49,422 bases of DNA from Alphaproteobacteria bacterium HGW-Alphaproteobacteria-11 (GCA_002841195.1 PHEO01000002.1:1-49422); one strand, 5' to 3'. Numbered from the stretch's first letter, positions 1 to 10,854 are shown. Made by a program: numbers and translations. The notes: a model not told the origin generated them from the sequence alone.

Positions 1-265
1 CGCCGAGATAGCGGAAGCGCCCGGCGACGACGCCCGCCAGCGCACCCGCGACAATGCCGGCGGGCGCGCCACCCGCACCGCCCGGCAGGGCATCGCCGGC
101 CGCGCCGACAAGTTCATCGAGATGGGCGAGATAGGGATCGGGTTCGAGTTCCGGACGGTCGAGCGCGGCGAGCGTCAGCGCAAGGCGCGCCAGGTCGAGT
201 TCGCTCTCGGGCATCGCGCCCGCCCGCTGCAACTCGCTTTCCATGTCGTGCGTCGCTTCGTCCAT
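1..265 (-). CDS. SirB1-family transglutaminase-like protein, N-terminal part, truncated by the window edge
   Basis: Reverse-strand reading from the ATG at 265 gives MDEATHDMESELQRAGAMPESELDLARLALTLAALDRPELEPDPYLAHLDELVG..., which resembles SirB1-like N-termini. The frame stays open to the edge. Confidence 0.6.
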   Translation of the reverse strand, partial: MDEATHDMESELQRAGAMPESELDLARLALTLAALDRPELEPDPYLAHLDELVGAAGDALPGGAGGAPAGIVAGALAGVVAGRFRYLG

Positions 266-322
266 GCGACGATCATGGCGCGGCCGGGGCGGCGGATGCA
301 AGTGCTCTCGATGCAGGTCCGT

Positions 323-895
323 TCAGGGCTTCCTGACCTCGACATAGGAGACGACGTTCTTCACGCCCGAGATGTCGCGCGCATGGGCGATGACGCGGTC
401 GAGCTCGGCGCGGTCGAGCGCGGTGCCCATCAGGTAGACGGTGCCGTGCACGGTCTCGATCGAATAATTGATGCCGCTGACGTTGCGGTCGCCGGTCAGG
501 CGGGCGCGCAGCTTGGTCGTGATCGCGGTGTCGGTCATCGCCTGTCCGAAGCCGGCGCTCTCGCCGACCCGCAATTCGTTGATGACCTCTCTGACGCCGC
601 CGACGGTCCAGACGATGCGGACCACCCGCACGCGGTCCTCGACCTTCGGCACGACGCCGGACAGAAGCACCCGGCCGCCGCGCACCTGGGTCGCCACGCC
701 CTTGAAAAGATTGCCGTCTTCGGCCAGCAACTTGCGATTGATCTCGAAGGAAATCTCGTTGTCGTCGACGGCCTGTTCGAGGCCGCGCTCCTGCGAAGCG
801 CCGACCGCGGCCGCCCCGCCCGCGCCCAAGACCAGCGGCACACAACCGCCGAGCGCCAAAGCCGCAACAACCAGTATCGCCATGGACACGCGCAT
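323..895 (-). CDS. BON-domain lipoprotein (OsmY/DolP-like)
   Basis: Lipobox (ALALGGC) and two BON-like repeats (ISFEINRKLLAEDGNLFKGV... and DTAITTKLRARLTGDRNV...). Located beside yraN and rsmI. Confidence 0.85.
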   Translation of the reverse strand: MRVSMAILVVAALALGGCVPLVLGAGGAAAVGASQERGLEQAVDDNEISFEINRKLLAEDGNLFKGVATQVRGGRVLLSGVVPKVEDRVRVVRIVWTVGGVREVINELRVGESAGFGQAMTDTAITTKLRARLTGDRNVSGINYSIETVHGTVYLMGTALDRAELDRVIAHARDISGVKNVVSYVEVRKP

Positions 896-958
896 ATCTC
901 GATCTCCGGAAAGAGGAACCCCAACGGCTGCGACAATGAGGGGAGCGGTGCGGCGAGA

Positions 959-1354
959 TTAAGGCCGCCAGGCGTCCGGCAGATGGCGGGGAAGACGGCG
1001 CGGCGCGACCAGCACCAGATCGAAACGCAGGTCGAGGCCCGCCAGCGCCGGACGCATCGCCAGCAGATGCATGGCGGCGCGGGCCAGACGCTGCTGCTGG
1101 CGCGGCAGCAAGGCCTCGACGGCGCGCTCGCCCGCCATGGCGGCTTGCGCCGACGCCTTGACCTCGACAACGGCCAGCACCCTGCCCCGCCGCGCCACCA
1201 TGTCGATCTCGCCGGCGCGGGTTTTGAGCCGCCGGGCCAGAATGCGGTAGCCCTTGAGGCGCAGCCACAGGGCGGCAATCGTTTCGGCGCGCAGACCAAG
1301 ACGATGGGCGGCGAGGCCGCGCGCGGGATCGCCTTTTCTTGCGCCGAGTTTCAT
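959..1354 (-). CDS. yraN: UPF0102 YraN-family protein
   Basis: AAHRLGLRAETIAALWLRLKGYRILARRLKTRAGEIDMVARRGRVLAVVEVKA is the YraN nuclease-like motif. It overlaps rsmI by 4 bp. Confidence 0.9.
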   Translation of the reverse strand: MKLGARKGDPARGLAAHRLGLRAETIAALWLRLKGYRILARRLKTRAGEIDMVARRGRVLAVVEVKASAQAAMAGERAVEALLPRQQQRLARAAMHLLAMRPALAGLDLRFDLVLVAPRRLPRHLPDAWRP

Positions 1355-2211
1355 TTTTCCGCATCCGCGATTTCGAGGGCGCGGGCATAGATTTCGCGCC
1401 GCGGCAGGCCCGTCATCGATACGACTTCGGCAACCGCATCCTTGAGGCTCGAACGCCTGAGCGCGTTTTCGAGCATCGCGTCGATCTCATGAGCGCAGAG
1501 CGGCGCGCGCTTTTCGGGCGGGCCAACGACGATGACGATTTCGCCCTTCGGCGCGCCGGCCTGCGCATAATGCGCCGCGAGCTCGCCGAGCGGACCGCGC
1601 CGCACTTCCTCGAATTTCTTGGTCAGTTCGCGGGCGACCGCCGCTTCGCGGGGGCCGAGCGTTTCGGCCATGTCGGCAAGCGACGCGGCCAGACGGTTGG
1701 CACTTTCGAGGAACACCAGCGTTGCCGGAATGGTCGCCAGCTCGGCCAGTTCCTTGCGCCGGGCTTCCTGTTTGGCGGAGAGAAATCCACCAAAGAAGAA
1801 GCGGTCGGTCGGCAGGCCGGCCAGCGTCAGCGCGGCCAGAACCGAGGAGGCGCCGGGAACCGTCGTCACGGTGTGGCCGGCGGCAATCGCCTCGCGCACC
1901 AGCTTCAGGCCCGGATCGGAGACGAGCGGCGTTCCGGCATCCGAAACCAGCGCGATCGCCTCGCCGGCCTCGAGCCGCTTCAGGATGCGCGGCCGCATTT
2001 CGGCGGCGTTATGATCGTGATAGGGCGCGGTGCGTGCCTCGATATGGTGAATGGCGAAGAGCTTCGCCGTCACGCGCGTGTCCTCGCACAAGACAAGATC
2101 GGCGCGGGACAGCACATCGAGGGCGCGCAGGCCGATGTCGCCGGCATTGCCGATGGGCGTCGCCGTGACATAAAGGCCGGGCGCGAGCGGGGATCTGGAT
2201 TTTTCGTTCAT
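1351..2211 (-). CDS. rsmI: 16S rRNA (cytidine-2'-O)-methyltransferase
   Basis: GLYVTATPIGNAGDIGLRALDVLSRADLVLCEDTR...SDAGTPLVSDPG is an RsmI signature. Confidence 0.95.
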   Translation of the reverse strand: MNEKSRSPLAPGLYVTATPIGNAGDIGLRALDVLSRADLVLCEDTRVTAKLFAIHHIEARTAPYHDHNAAEMRPRILKRLEAGEAIALVSDAGTPLVSDPGLKLVREAIAAGHTVTTVPGASSVLAALTLAGLPTDRFFFGGFLSAKQEARRKELAELATIPATLVFLESANRLAASLADMAETLGPREAAVARELTKKFEEVRRGPLGELAAHYAQAGAPKGEIVIVVGPPEKRAPLCAHEIDAMLENALRRSSLKDAVAEVVSMTGLPRREIYARALEIADAEK

Positions 2212-2327
2212 CTCTGGCGACCTTGCGCCCGGAAGACACTTTTTGGCAAGAAGGCTCAGGTTTACTTGCCCCGGCGCGGCCGATACCCTTTGCCGGGCCC
2301 GACCCTCTTCGTTCAAGGAATATCCCG

Positions 2328-3593
2328 GTGACAGACGCCCGCCTCTTCTCTTCCGGCCTTCGGGCGGTCGTCGTGCTGTGTTTCGGCGCGATGCTGGCGG
2401 CCTGCAACGGGCTTGGCGGACGGCAAGCGCCGCCGCCGGTGGTGACGCCACCGCCCGTCGTGCAGGTGCAGCAGCCGCCGCGCGTCGAGACGCCGGCGAT
2501 GCGCAATCCGGCCAATTTCTATACGCCGGCGCACATGGCGGGCGAACAGGTGGTGCGCGTCGCGCTGCTGCTGCCGTTCAACTCGCCGCGCGACAATGTG
2601 CGGGCGCTCTCGAATGCGCTCTACAATGCGGCGCAGCTGGCGGTGTTCGAATTCGACAATGCGCAGGTGCTGCTGATCCCCAAGGCGACGGGCGGCACGG
2701 CGGGCGGCGCGCAACGCGCCACGCAGGAAGCGCTCAATGCCGGGGCCGATCTCATTCTCGGGCCGCTTTTCGCCGAGGAAGTCGCCGCCGTCGCGCCGCT
2801 GGCGGCTCAGTTCAATGTGCCCGTCGTCGCCTTCTCGTCGGACAGCGCGGTCGCGGGCAACGGCGTCTACCTGCTCTCCTTTCCGCTGCATGAAGACATT
2901 TCCCGCATCGTCGAATATGCGACGCTGCAGGGCATGACGTCGTTCGGGGCGCTTTATCCGCAAGGCAGCTATGGCGACCGGGCGCGGGCGGAATTCGACC
3001 GCGCGGTTTCGGCGCGCGCGGGCCAGGTGGTCGCCAGCACAAGCTATCCGGCAAGTTCGGAGGGCATGTACGAACCGGCGCGCCGCATCGCGGCGAGCTA
3101 TGGCGGCGGCAATTTCCAGGCGCTGTTCCTGCCCGAAGGCGGCGCGCAGCTCAAAACCATTTCGCCGCTGCTTCCCTATTACGATCTCGATCCGCGCGAG
3201 GTGAAGTTTCTCGGCACCGGGCTCTGGGACGACCCGACGCTGGCGCTCGAACCGCCGCTGCATGGCGGCTGGTTCCCGGCGCCGCCGCCGGAAGGCCATG
3301 CGCAATTCCTGACGCGCTACAAACGCGCCTATGGACCGGCGACGCCGCCGCGCATCGCAAGTCTCGGCTATGACGCGGCGAGCCTTGCGGTGGCACTGTC
3401 GACGCGGGCGCCTGGCGACCGCTTCACGGCGGTGGCGCTGACCGACCCCGACGGCTTTGCGGGTGTCGACGGCATTTTCCGGTTCATGCCCGACGGGCGC
3501 ACCGAACGCGGGCTTGCGGTGATGGAAGTCCGGGCCGGCGGCGCGGTCGTCATCGATCCGGCGCCGACGAGTTTCCGTCCGCCGGTTTTCTAG
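2328..3593 (+). CDS. LppC-like / penicillin-binding protein activator family lipoprotein
   Basis: Signal peptide with lipobox (MLAACNG), followed by a periplasmic-binding fold (VRVALLLPFNSP...LILGPLFAEEVAAVAPLA). GTG start. Confidence 0.85.
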   Translation: MTDARLFSSGLRAVVVLCFGAMLAACNGLGGRQAPPPVVTPPPVVQVQQPPRVETPAMRNPANFYTPAHMAGEQVVRVALLLPFNSPRDNVRALSNALYNAAQLAVFEFDNAQVLLIPKATGGTAGGAQRATQEALNAGADLILGPLFAEEVAAVAPLAAQFNVPVVAFSSDSAVAGNGVYLLSFPLHEDISRIVEYATLQGMTSFGALYPQGSYGDRARAEFDRAVSARAGQVVASTSYPASSEGMYEPARRIAASYGGGNFQALFLPEGGAQLKTISPLLPYYDLDPREVKFLGTGLWDDPTLALEPPLHGGWFPAPPPEGHAQFLTRYKRAYGPATPPRIASLGYDAASLAVALSTRAPGDRFTAVALTDPDGFAGVDGIFRFMPDGRTERGLAVMEVRAGGAVVIDPAPTSFRPPVF

Positions 3594-3602
3594 GACGCAC
3601 GC

Positions 3603-4256
3603 ATGACGCTCCGGCTGCATAATTTCTTTCGAAATTCCGCCGGTCACCGTGTCCGCATCGCGCTGGCGCTGAAGGGCCTCGACTACGAATATGTGTCGGT
3701 CAATATCGGGCCGGCCGGGGAACAGAATTCCGAGGCCTATCTCCAGCTCAATCCGCAAGGCCTTGTGCCGACGCTCGTGCATGACGGCCGGACGATCACG
3801 CAATCAAGCGCGATCATCGAATATCTCGACGAGTGCTTTCTCGAACCGCCGCTGCTGCCCGCCGATCCGCTGATGCGGGCGCAGGCACGCGCCTTTGCGA
3901 GCGCCATTGCCGCGGAAATGCACGCACTCAACAATTCCGGCGTGCACCGCTATCTCGCCGGTGCGATGGCGCTTGAGGAAAAGAAGCGCTTGCAATGGTA
4001 TGCGCATTGGGCGAAGCGCGGCTTCACCGCACTCGAGCAGACGCTGGCGACGCAACCGGCGACTTCGTTTTGCTTTGGCGAGAAACCGGGTATCGCCGAT
4101 ATATTCCTGGTGCCGCAGCATCTGAATTATCGCCGTTTCGACATTCCACTCGACGACTATCCGCGGATCAACGCCATCGTCGCGCATTGCGAAACGCTCG
4201 ACGCCTTCAAGGCAGCCGCGCCGGAAGCGCAGCCCGACTATGTTGAAGGTTTTTAG
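3603..4256 (+). CDS. maiA: Maleylacetoacetate isomerase / zeta-class GST
   Basis: LHNFFRNSAGHRVRIALALKGLDYEYVSVNI...NPQGLVPTLVHDG...ITQSSAIIEYLDE. Confidence 0.88.
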   Translation: MTLRLHNFFRNSAGHRVRIALALKGLDYEYVSVNIGPAGEQNSEAYLQLNPQGLVPTLVHDGRTITQSSAIIEYLDECFLEPPLLPADPLMRAQARAFASAIAAEMHALNNSGVHRYLAGAMALEEKKRLQWYAHWAKRGFTALEQTLATQPATSFCFGEKPGIADIFLVPQHLNYRRFDIPLDDYPRINAIVAHCETLDAFKAAAPEAQPDYVEGF

Positions 4257-5434
4257 GCGAGAAGCCGCGCCAGCAGCGCATCGAGGACGAGGCGGCCTTG
4301 CGGCGTGGCGCGGATGCGATCGCCGTCGCGCCGCAGCAATCCGCCGGCGGCAAGATTGTCGAGGCGCGTTTCGGCAAGCGCGCGGCCGGTGAGCTTCGCA
4401 TAGCGCGAAAGCGACACGCCTTCCTCCAAACGCAGGCCCATCAGCATCATTTCATCGCCCCGTTCGGCCGGCGAAATTTCATCCGACGCCTCAAGACCGT
4501 GGCCGTCGCGCTCGACCGCCTCGATCCACTGGCCGGGCGCGCGATGCGTGCGCGTCGCGAGATGCTTGTCCCCTGCCCTGACACGGCCATGCGCGCCGGG
4601 ACCGACGCCCGCATAGTCGCCATAGCGCCAATAGACGAGATTGTGGCGGCACTCGGCGCCGGGCTTCGCATAGTTCGAGACTTCGTAGGCCGACATGCCG
4701 ACCTCGGCGCAGATGTCGCCGGTCAACTCGTAGAGCGCGGCGGCGTCTTCTTCCGCGAGCAGCGCGAAGGCGCCCTTTTCATAAAGGCGCGCGAAGGCCG
4801 TTTCGGGCTCGATGGTCAGTTGATAGAGCGAGAGGTGATCGGCGGCATGGGCGAGCGCGGCGCGCAACTCGCGTTCCCAGGCCTCGCGCGTCTGGCCGGG
4901 GCGCGCATAGATCAGGTCGAAGGAGAGGCGCGGAAAGGTCTCGCGGGCAAGCGCGATGGCGCGGAGCGCCTCGTCGGCGGTGTGCAGACGTCCGAGAAAT
5001 TTCAGTTGTGCGTCTTCGAGCGACTGCACGCCGAGCGACAGGCGGTTGACGCCTGCTGCCCGGTAGCCGCGAAAGCGCGCCGCCTCGACGCTGGTCGGGT
5101 TTGCTTCCAGCGTCACCTCGACATCCTCGTCGACCTGCCAGAGCGCGTGGATGCGCTGGAGCACCGCCTCGACGGTCGCAACCTCCATCAGCGAGGGCGT
5201 GCCGCCGCCGAAAAAGATCGAGCGCACGCGGCGCGGCCCGGTCAGCCCGCGCATGTGTTCGAGCTCGCGCGTCAGCGCGGCCGCCCAGCGCGCCTGATCG
5301 ACCGCGGCAACGACATGCGAATTGAAATCGCAATAGGGACATTTCGACTGGCAGAAGGGCCAGTGCACATAGATGCCGAAGCCCGGACCGCGGGGATCGT
5401 CAGCCTGCGGAACGGTTTCAGCCGAAGCAGGCAT
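4253..5434 (-). CDS. hemW: Radical SAM HemW / coproporphyrinogen III oxidase-like
   Basis: [21 protein letters not shown] radical SAM motif and [10 protein letters not shown]. Confidence 0.93.
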   Translation of the reverse strand: MPASAETVPQADDPRGPGFGIYVHWPFCQSKCPYCDFNSHVVAAVDQARWAAALTRELEHMRGLTGPRRVRSIFFGGGTPSLMEVATVEAVLQRIHALWQVDEDVEVTLEANPTSVEAARFRGYRAAGVNRLSLGVQSLEDAQLKFLGRLHTADEALRAIALARETFPRLSFDLIYARPGQTREAWERELRAALAHAADHLSLYQLTIEPETAFARLYEKGAFALLAEEDAAALYELTGDICAEVGMSAYEVSNYAKPGAECRHNLVYWRYGDYAGVGPGAHGRVRAGDKHLATRTHRAPGQWIEAVERDGHGLEASDEISPAERGDEMMLMGLRLEEGVSLSRYAKLTGRALAETRLDNLAAGGLLRRDGDRIRATPQGRLVLDALLARLLA

Positions 5435-6020
5435 CGACGAGCTGGCGGAAGGCGTGGGCGCGATGCGAGATACCATGTTTTTTCTCCGGCTCCATTTCGC
5501 CGAAGGTGATGTCGTGGCCGTCGGCCACGAAAATCGGGTCGTAGCCGAAGCCCTTATCCCCGCGCGGCGGCCAGACGAGTTCGCCGTCCACCCTGCCCTC
5601 GAAATATTCGACGTGGCCATCGGGCCATGCAAGCGCCAGCCCGCAAATAAAATGTGCGCGTGCATCGACCGGCCCGGTTTCGAGCATGCCGCGGCGAAGT
5701 TTTTCCATTGCGAAGTCGAAATCCTTCGTCGGGCCGGCCCAGCGCGCCGAATAAATTCCCGGCGCGCCATTGAGAGCGTCGACGCATAATCCGCTATCGT
5801 CGGCGAGCGTCGGCAGGTTTGCGGCGCGGGCGGCGGCAAGCGCTTTCAGTTCGGCGTTTTCGCGGAAGGTCGCGCCGGTTTCCTCAGGCTCGGGCAGGCC
5901 GAGCTCGGCGGCCGACACGGCTTCGATGCCGAACGGCGCCAGCAGGTCGCCGATCTCGCGGACCTTGCCCGGATTGTGGCTCGCGACGACGAGCCTGCCG
6001 CCTGCGAGCTTGTGCGTCAT
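5418..6020 (-). CDS. rdgB: RdgB/HAM1 XTP/dITP pyrophosphatase
   Basis: [18 protein letters not shown]...[25 protein letters not shown]...[11 protein letters not shown]. Confidence 0.95.
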   Translation of the reverse strand: MTHKLAGGRLVVASHNPGKVREIGDLLAPFGIEAVSAAELGLPEPEETGATFRENAELKALAAARAANLPTLADDSGLCVDALNGAPGIYSARWAGPTKDFDFAMEKLRRGMLETGPVDARAHFICGLALAWPDGHVEYFEGRVDGELVWPPRGDKGFGYDPIFVADGHDITFGEMEPEKKHGISHRAHAFRQLVDACFG

Positions 6021-6733
6021 GCGGAAACGGCTTCCTTCTGGCGAATGACCAGATCGGCGATGGCCGACTTCGCCAGGCCGAGCAGCTTGGAAAGTTCGTC
6101 CTCGCTGAAGGGCTCGCCCTCGGCGGTGCCCTGCACTTCGCAGATGCCGCCCTTGCCGGTGATGACGAAATTGGCGTCGGTGTCGGCCTCGGAATCCTCG
6201 GCATAGTCGAGATCGACCACCGGCTGGCCCTTGTAGATGCCGCAGGATATGGCCGCGACATGGTCTTTCAGCACCGGGCCCGACAGCATCGAGCGCGAAC
6301 GCATCCATTCGATGCACTGGTGAAGCGCGACCCAGGCGCCGGTGATCGAGGCGGTGCGCGTGCCGCCATCGGCCTGCAGCACGTCGCAATCGATCGATAT
6401 CTGGCGCTCGCCCAGCGCCCGGAGATCGACCACGGTCCGCAGCGAGCGGCCGACAAGACGCTGGATTTCCTGTGTGCGGCCCGATTGCTTGCCCTGCGCG
6501 GCCTCGCGGCGCATCCGTTCATGCGTCGAGCGTGGCAGCATGCCGTATTCGGCCGTCACCCAGCCCTTGCCGCCACCCTTCAGGAAAGGCGGCACGCGCT
6601 CTTCAAGGCTTGCCGTGCAGAGCACATGGGTGTCGCCGAAGCGGACAAGGCAGGAACCCTCGGCATGTTTGGCGACGCCGGGCTCGAAGGAGACCTGACG
6701 CATTTCGTGGGGCTGACGGCCGGAGGGACGCAT
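6017..6733 (-). CDS. rph: Ribonuclease PH
   Basis: [45 protein letters not shown]...; overlaps rdgB by 4 bp. Confidence 0.95.
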   Translation of the reverse strand: MRPSGRQPHEMRQVSFEPGVAKHAEGSCLVRFGDTHVLCTASLEERVPPFLKGGGKGWVTAEYGMLPRSTHERMRREAAQGKQSGRTQEIQRLVGRSLRTVVDLRALGERQISIDCDVLQADGGTRTASITGAWVALHQCIEWMRSRSMLSGPVLKDHVAAISCGIYKGQPVVDLDYAEDSEADTDANFVITGKGGICEVQGTAEGEPFSEDELSKLLGLAKSAIADLVIRQKEAVSA

Positions 6734-6821
6734 TCTCGGATTTCCAATCTATTGCTTTCGGGATTTGCGGAGGCCTTACTACCTTGAGCGGTGGCTTGCG
6801 TAAAGGAAGGCGGCCCGCGAA

Positions 6822-6850
6822 TTGACGGGAGCACCAGCGCTACCTAGATT
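6822..6850 (+). promoter_or_regulatory. Candidate housekeeping promoter for hrcA-grpE
   Basis: TTGACG, 17-nt spacer, TAGATT, 45 bp before the hrcA start. Confidence 0.5.
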
Positions 6851-6895
6851 TATCTTCCTCTTTCAATCACTTAAGGGCCGGGGACAGGGAAGCAC

Positions 6896-7954
6896 ATGGT
6901 AGCCGTCAAGGATCTCAACGAGCGCTCGCGCGAGATCCTGCGCCGTGTGGTCGAGAGCTATCTCGAAACCGGCGAGCCGGTGGGTTCGCGCATCCTGTCG
7001 CGCCAGCTCCCGATCTCGCTTTCGGCGGCCTCGATCCGCAATGTGATGTCGGACCTCGAGGCGCTGGGGCTGATCTTTTCGCCGCATACCAGCGCCGGGC
7101 GGCTGCCGACCGAGGCCGGGCTTCGGATGTTCGTCGACGGGCTGCTCGAGATCGGCGACCTCTCGGACGAAGAGCGCCAGTCGATCGAGCGGCAGGTCGT
7201 GGGCTCGCACAAGAATGTCGAGGATGTGCTGGACGAGGCCTCGAAGCTGCTTTCGGGCCTCTCCCATGCGGCCGGCTTCGTCGTCGCGCCGACCTATGAC
7301 GCGGCGCTGAAACATCTCGAATTCGTGCCCATCGACAATGAGCGGGCGCTGGTCGTCATCGTTACCGAGGGCGGCGCGGTCGAGAACCGCGTCATCGAAA
7401 TCCCCAAGGGGCTGACGCCGTCGGCGCTGGCCGAGGCCACCAACTATCTCAACGCCCAGTTGCGCGGCAAGACGCTGGACGAGGCGAAGGCGCATCTGGC
7501 GCGCGAAATGGAAACGCGCAAGGCCGAACTCAACGAACTGACCGCCAAGGTGATCGAGGCGGGGCTTGCGACCTGGTCGGGCACGAATGGCGGCGGCAGC
7601 GATCCGCTCGGCAAATCGCTGATCGTGCGCGGGCGCTCGCGGCTGCTTGAGGATGTGCATGCGATGGAGGATCTCGAACGCATCCGCCTCCTCTTCGACG
7701 ATCTCGAAAACAAGCGCGATCTGGTGCAGCTGCTCGGGCTTGCCGAACAGGCCGACGGGGTGCGCATCTTCATCGGCTCGGAGAACAAGCTCTTTTCGCT
7801 GTCGGGCTCGTCGCTGATCGTCAGCCCCTATATGGACGCCCAGCAGCATGTGGTGGGCGTGCTCGGTGTGATCGGGCCGACGCGGCTCAATTATGCGCGG
7901 GTGATCCCGATGGTCGACTACACGGCCAAGCTGGTCGGCCGGCTGATCAATTAG
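6896..7954 (+). CDS. hrcA: Heat-inducible transcription repressor HrcA
   Basis: [54 protein letters not shown]...[14 protein letters not shown]. Confidence 0.97.
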   Translation: MVAVKDLNERSREILRRVVESYLETGEPVGSRILSRQLPISLSAASIRNVMSDLEALGLIFSPHTSAGRLPTEAGLRMFVDGLLEIGDLSDEERQSIERQVVGSHKNVEDVLDEASKLLSGLSHAAGFVVAPTYDAALKHLEFVPIDNERALVVIVTEGGAVENRVIEIPKGLTPSALAEATNYLNAQLRGKTLDEAKAHLAREMETRKAELNELTAKVIEAGLATWSGTNGGGSDPLGKSLIVRGRSRLLEDVHAMEDLERIRLLFDDLENKRDLVQLLGLAEQADGVRIFIGSENKLFSLSGSSLIVSPYMDAQQHVVGVLGVIGPTRLNYARVIPMVDYTAKLVGRLIN

Positions 7955-8059
7955 GGCAGGGCGCGTGAGACATGCTGCCGGGTTGACATATCGGTCCCCG
8001 GCGCGCAAATGCACTCGCCGGAAGAGCCGACAAACGACGTGGACGCGAGACGAAGCCCC

Positions 8060-8704
8060 ATGAGCGACGAAAACAGCAAACCCGACACCGGAACGCCCGA
8101 AACGGCCGCGAAACTGGCCGAAACGCTGGCGGCCGAGCCCGCCCGGCAGGGCGAGGCGGCCGATGCCGCGGCGCCCGAAACCGTCGAGGCCGGGCCGGAC
8201 GCGGCAGCGCTTCAGGCCGAGATCGCCGATCTGAAAGACCGGCTGCTCCGGATCGCGGCCGAAATGGAAAACACCCGCAAGCGCGCCGAGCGCGACAAGG
8301 CGGATGCGTCGCGCTATGCGGCGGCCAATTTCGCCCGCGACATGCTGCAGGTGTCCGACAATCTGCGGCGCGCCGTCCAGACGCTGAAGGACGACGAGCG
8401 CGAAGGCGCCGCCGAAAGCGTCAAGGCGATGATCGAAGGCGTCGAGATGACCGAGCGGCAGTTGCTGTCGATCTTCGAGCGCCACGGGATTCGCGAAATC
8501 ACGCCGCAACCGGGCGAGCGCTTCGATCCGAACCTGCATGAAGCGATGTTCGAGGTGCCGGGCACCGAGCATCCGGCCGGCGCGGTCGTGCATGTGCTCG
8601 AAGGCGGCTATCTGATCGGCGAGCGGCTGCTGCGCGCCGCCCGCGTCGGCGTCGCCAAGTCGGAGGGCGCCGAGAAGGGCGCCAATGTCGACACGACGGC
8701 CTGA
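8060..8704 (+). CDS. grpE: Nucleotide exchange factor GrpE
   Basis: LKDRLLRIAAEMENTRKRAERDKADASRYAAANFARDMLQVSDNLRRA...FDPNLHEAMFEV. Confidence 0.95.
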   Translation: MSDENSKPDTGTPETAAKLAETLAAEPARQGEAADAAAPETVEAGPDAAALQAEIADLKDRLLRIAAEMENTRKRAERDKADASRYAAANFARDMLQVSDNLRRAVQTLKDDEREGAAESVKAMIEGVEMTERQLLSIFERHGIREITPQPGERFDPNLHEAMFEVPGTEHPAGAVVHVLEGGYLIGERLLRAARVGVAKSEGAEKGANVDTTA

Positions 8705-8803
8705 AAAAGCGAAGCTCCATCCTCATCGCATGCCTTGAAACCGGGCCTGCGCGAGTCCATAGTTATAACGCTGTTATAGACTGGACAGGGGAGGAGACGG
8801 AAC

Positions 8804-9508
8804 ATGCTCGAACTTTGGGCGGCGGCGGCATTTTTTCTCGGAATACATCTCGTGATTGCGGGCACCGGCATACGCGGCCGGATTGTCGGCGTCATCGGCG
8901 AGAAGCCTTATCTGGGGCTTTTCTCGCTGGCTTCGCTTTGCGGCATTGTCTGGCTCGCCATGTCCTACAACGTGGCTGTTTCCGGCCCCAACCCGCTTCA
9001 CTGGGCGCCACCGCTCTGGGCGCTGCATCTGTCGCCGCTCGTCATGTTGCTCGCCACGCTGTTCGCGGTCATCGGCGTCACGACGCCCAATCCGACCGCG
9101 GCCGGCGCCGAAGGGTTGGCGGCCGACCCGGAGACGGTCAAGGGCATGCTGCGGATCACGCGGCATCCCTTTCTGTGGGGCGCAACGATCTGGGCGTCCT
9201 GGCATGTGCTGATCAATGGCGACCAGGCGTCGATCATTTTCTTCGGCACCTTCGCGGTGCTGGCCCTACTCGGCACTTTCTCGATCGACGACAAGCGCGA
9301 GAAGAAACTGGGCGAAGGCTGGCGCGATTTCGCGTCGAAGACCTCCAACCCGCCTTTCCTGGCGATTATCGCCGGGCGCAACACACTGAAGCTCGGCGAA
9401 CTTGGCTGGTGGCGAATCCTCGCCGCGCTGATCGTCTTCGGAGCCTTGTTTTACGGGCATTTGTGGGCTTTCAGCGTTTCGCCGGTGCCGGGCTGGTATC
9501 CGTACTGA
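8804..9508 (+). CDS. NnrU-family integral membrane protein
   Basis: HLVIAGTGIRGRIVGVIGEKPYLGLFSLASLCGIVWL...TRHPFLWGATIWASWH matches the NnrU pattern. Confidence 0.85.
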   Translation: MLELWAAAAFFLGIHLVIAGTGIRGRIVGVIGEKPYLGLFSLASLCGIVWLAMSYNVAVSGPNPLHWAPPLWALHLSPLVMLLATLFAVIGVTTPNPTAAGAEGLAADPETVKGMLRITRHPFLWGATIWASWHVLINGDQASIIFFGTFAVLALLGTFSIDDKREKKLGEGWRDFASKTSNPPFLAIIAGRNTLKLGELGWWRILAALIVFGALFYGHLWAFSVSPVPGWYPY

Positions 9509-9514
9509 CGAAAC

Positions 9515-10141
9515 TCACACCGGTTTCGTCACGCGCCTCAATGTCAGGTTGATCCTGCCGCCGCCGGGGATGAGTTGCGAGGAGCCGGAAATCACACGGT
9601 CGACGCCGTGAAAGCGCAGGCGTGATGCGCCGCCCATCACCAGCACGTCGCCGGAGGAGAGTCTGAAGCTTTTCGATTTGTCGCCGCGGGCGAATCCGCC
9701 GACGCGAAAAACGCAGGTGTCGCCCAGCGAGAGCGAGACGACAGGCGCATCGAGCGCCGCTTCGTCCTCGTCGCGGTGGAGGCCCATGCGCGCCTTCGGC
9801 TCCTCGTAGAGATTGACCAGGCAGCATTCGGGCGGCGCCGGATAGGCGGCCACTTCGTCCCAAAGCGCCAGTAGGGCCTCGGGAATGGCCGGCCAGGGGG
9901 CGTTGTTAACTTCGTCGCGCGCCGCATAGCCATAGCCCTGCGGTTGCGAGACCCAGCCGAGCGCGCCGAAATTGGTCTGGCGGATCGACCACGGCTTGCC
10001 GGTGCGCGGCATCTTCGGGCGATAGGGCGGGGCGCGCTCGAAGGCCTTTGCCAGCTCGACGACAAGCGCCTTTTGCGCCGCCGCGTCCAGATGGAGCGGA
10101 TAGAGCGTCAGGCCTTCAAATTCGGTTTCGACCGCTGTCAT
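9515..10141 (-). CDS. AlkB-like 2-oxoglutarate-dependent dioxygenase
   Basis: CCLVNLYEEPKARMGLHRDEDEAALDAPVVSLSLGDTCVFRVGG...SGDVLVMGGASRLRFHGVDRV; HxD and distal His consistent with the AlkB fold. Confidence 0.9.
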   Translation of the reverse strand: MTAVETEFEGLTLYPLHLDAAAQKALVVELAKAFERAPPYRPKMPRTGKPWSIRQTNFGALGWVSQPQGYGYAARDEVNNAPWPAIPEALLALWDEVAAYPAPPECCLVNLYEEPKARMGLHRDEDEAALDAPVVSLSLGDTCVFRVGGFARGDKSKSFRLSSGDVLVMGGASRLRFHGVDRVISGSSQLIPGGGRINLTLRRVTKPV

Positions 10142-10254
10142 GACACAAGTCTAGCGGCAAAAATCCGGCCTCGACTTTTGGCATTATGAGTGTCATATTG
10201 TTGCCCGACCGGACGGCGGGCCGCCCGGCACCAATCGGAGCGGAGGGGTGCGCA

Positions 10255-10797
10255 ATGATCAGGACGATCGGGATTTTGCTGACGGCGGCGATGCTTTCGG
10301 GCTGCGCGGCGGTTGCCATGCAGGGCGCGACGCGGGCAAGCGACAATGCCCGCATTCTCGCGAACGAGGATGCGGCGGAAGCCGGCGACGTCGAAGCGCA
10401 GATGAAGATGGGCGACAGCCATTGCTGCACCATTGCGGGCTCCGCCGGCGTTCTCAACAACCAGAAGGCGACTGAGTGGTATTGCAAGGCCGCGAAGGCC
10501 GGCGATCCACGCGCCAAATACGAACTCGGACGCATCTATTCGGGCGATCTCGTGCGCGGCATGAATGCGCCCGCCAAGGCCGCCGCCATGCTGACGACGC
10601 AGCGCGAGAACAAGCCGCTGGCGCTGATGTGGTTCAACCTCGCGGCGGCAGCCGGATATGACGGCGCGGCGAAGAAGGCAGGGCAGCTTGGCGAGGAAAT
10701 GACCGGGCCCGAGCGGTTGCAGGCGAACCTGCGGCAACAGGACTGGCAGAACCAGGCCTGCGAATGGAACGCGGTCTATCCGGACAACCAGCTCTAG
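10255..10797 (+). CDS. Sel1-like repeat lipoprotein
   Basis: Lipobox AMLSGCAA; ATEWYCKAAKAGDPRAKYELGRIYSGD and ALMWFNLAAAAGYDGAAKKA are Sel1-like repeats. Confidence 0.7.
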   Translation: MIRTIGILLTAAMLSGCAAVAMQGATRASDNARILANEDAAEAGDVEAQMKMGDSHCCTIAGSAGVLNNQKATEWYCKAAKAGDPRAKYELGRIYSGDLVRGMNAPAKAAAMLTTQRENKPLALMWFNLAAAAGYDGAAKKAGQLGEEMTGPERLQANLRQQDWQNQACEWNAVYPDNQL

Positions 10798-10820
10798 GGT
10801 TCCGAACAGATCGCGTGCTG

Positions 10821-10854
10821 ACGGACGGCGGGTGGGGTACGCGCCGTCCGTTTT
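10821..10854 (+). terminator. Intrinsic terminator candidate after the Sel1-like gene
   Basis: ACGGACGGCG / CGCCGTCCG stem followed by TTTT. Confidence 0.6.

Noticed and set aside
7955-8059. TTGACA near the hrcA-grpE gap as a separate grpE promoter
   Set aside because: No acceptable -10 at the right spacing (CAAATG after 17 nt); grpE is more simply read from the hrcA promoter.
6863-8593. 576-aa minus-strand ORF opposite hrcA/grpE
   Set aside because: The opposite strand encodes clear HrcA and GrpE; the antisense translation is low-complexity RRGH-rich sequence.
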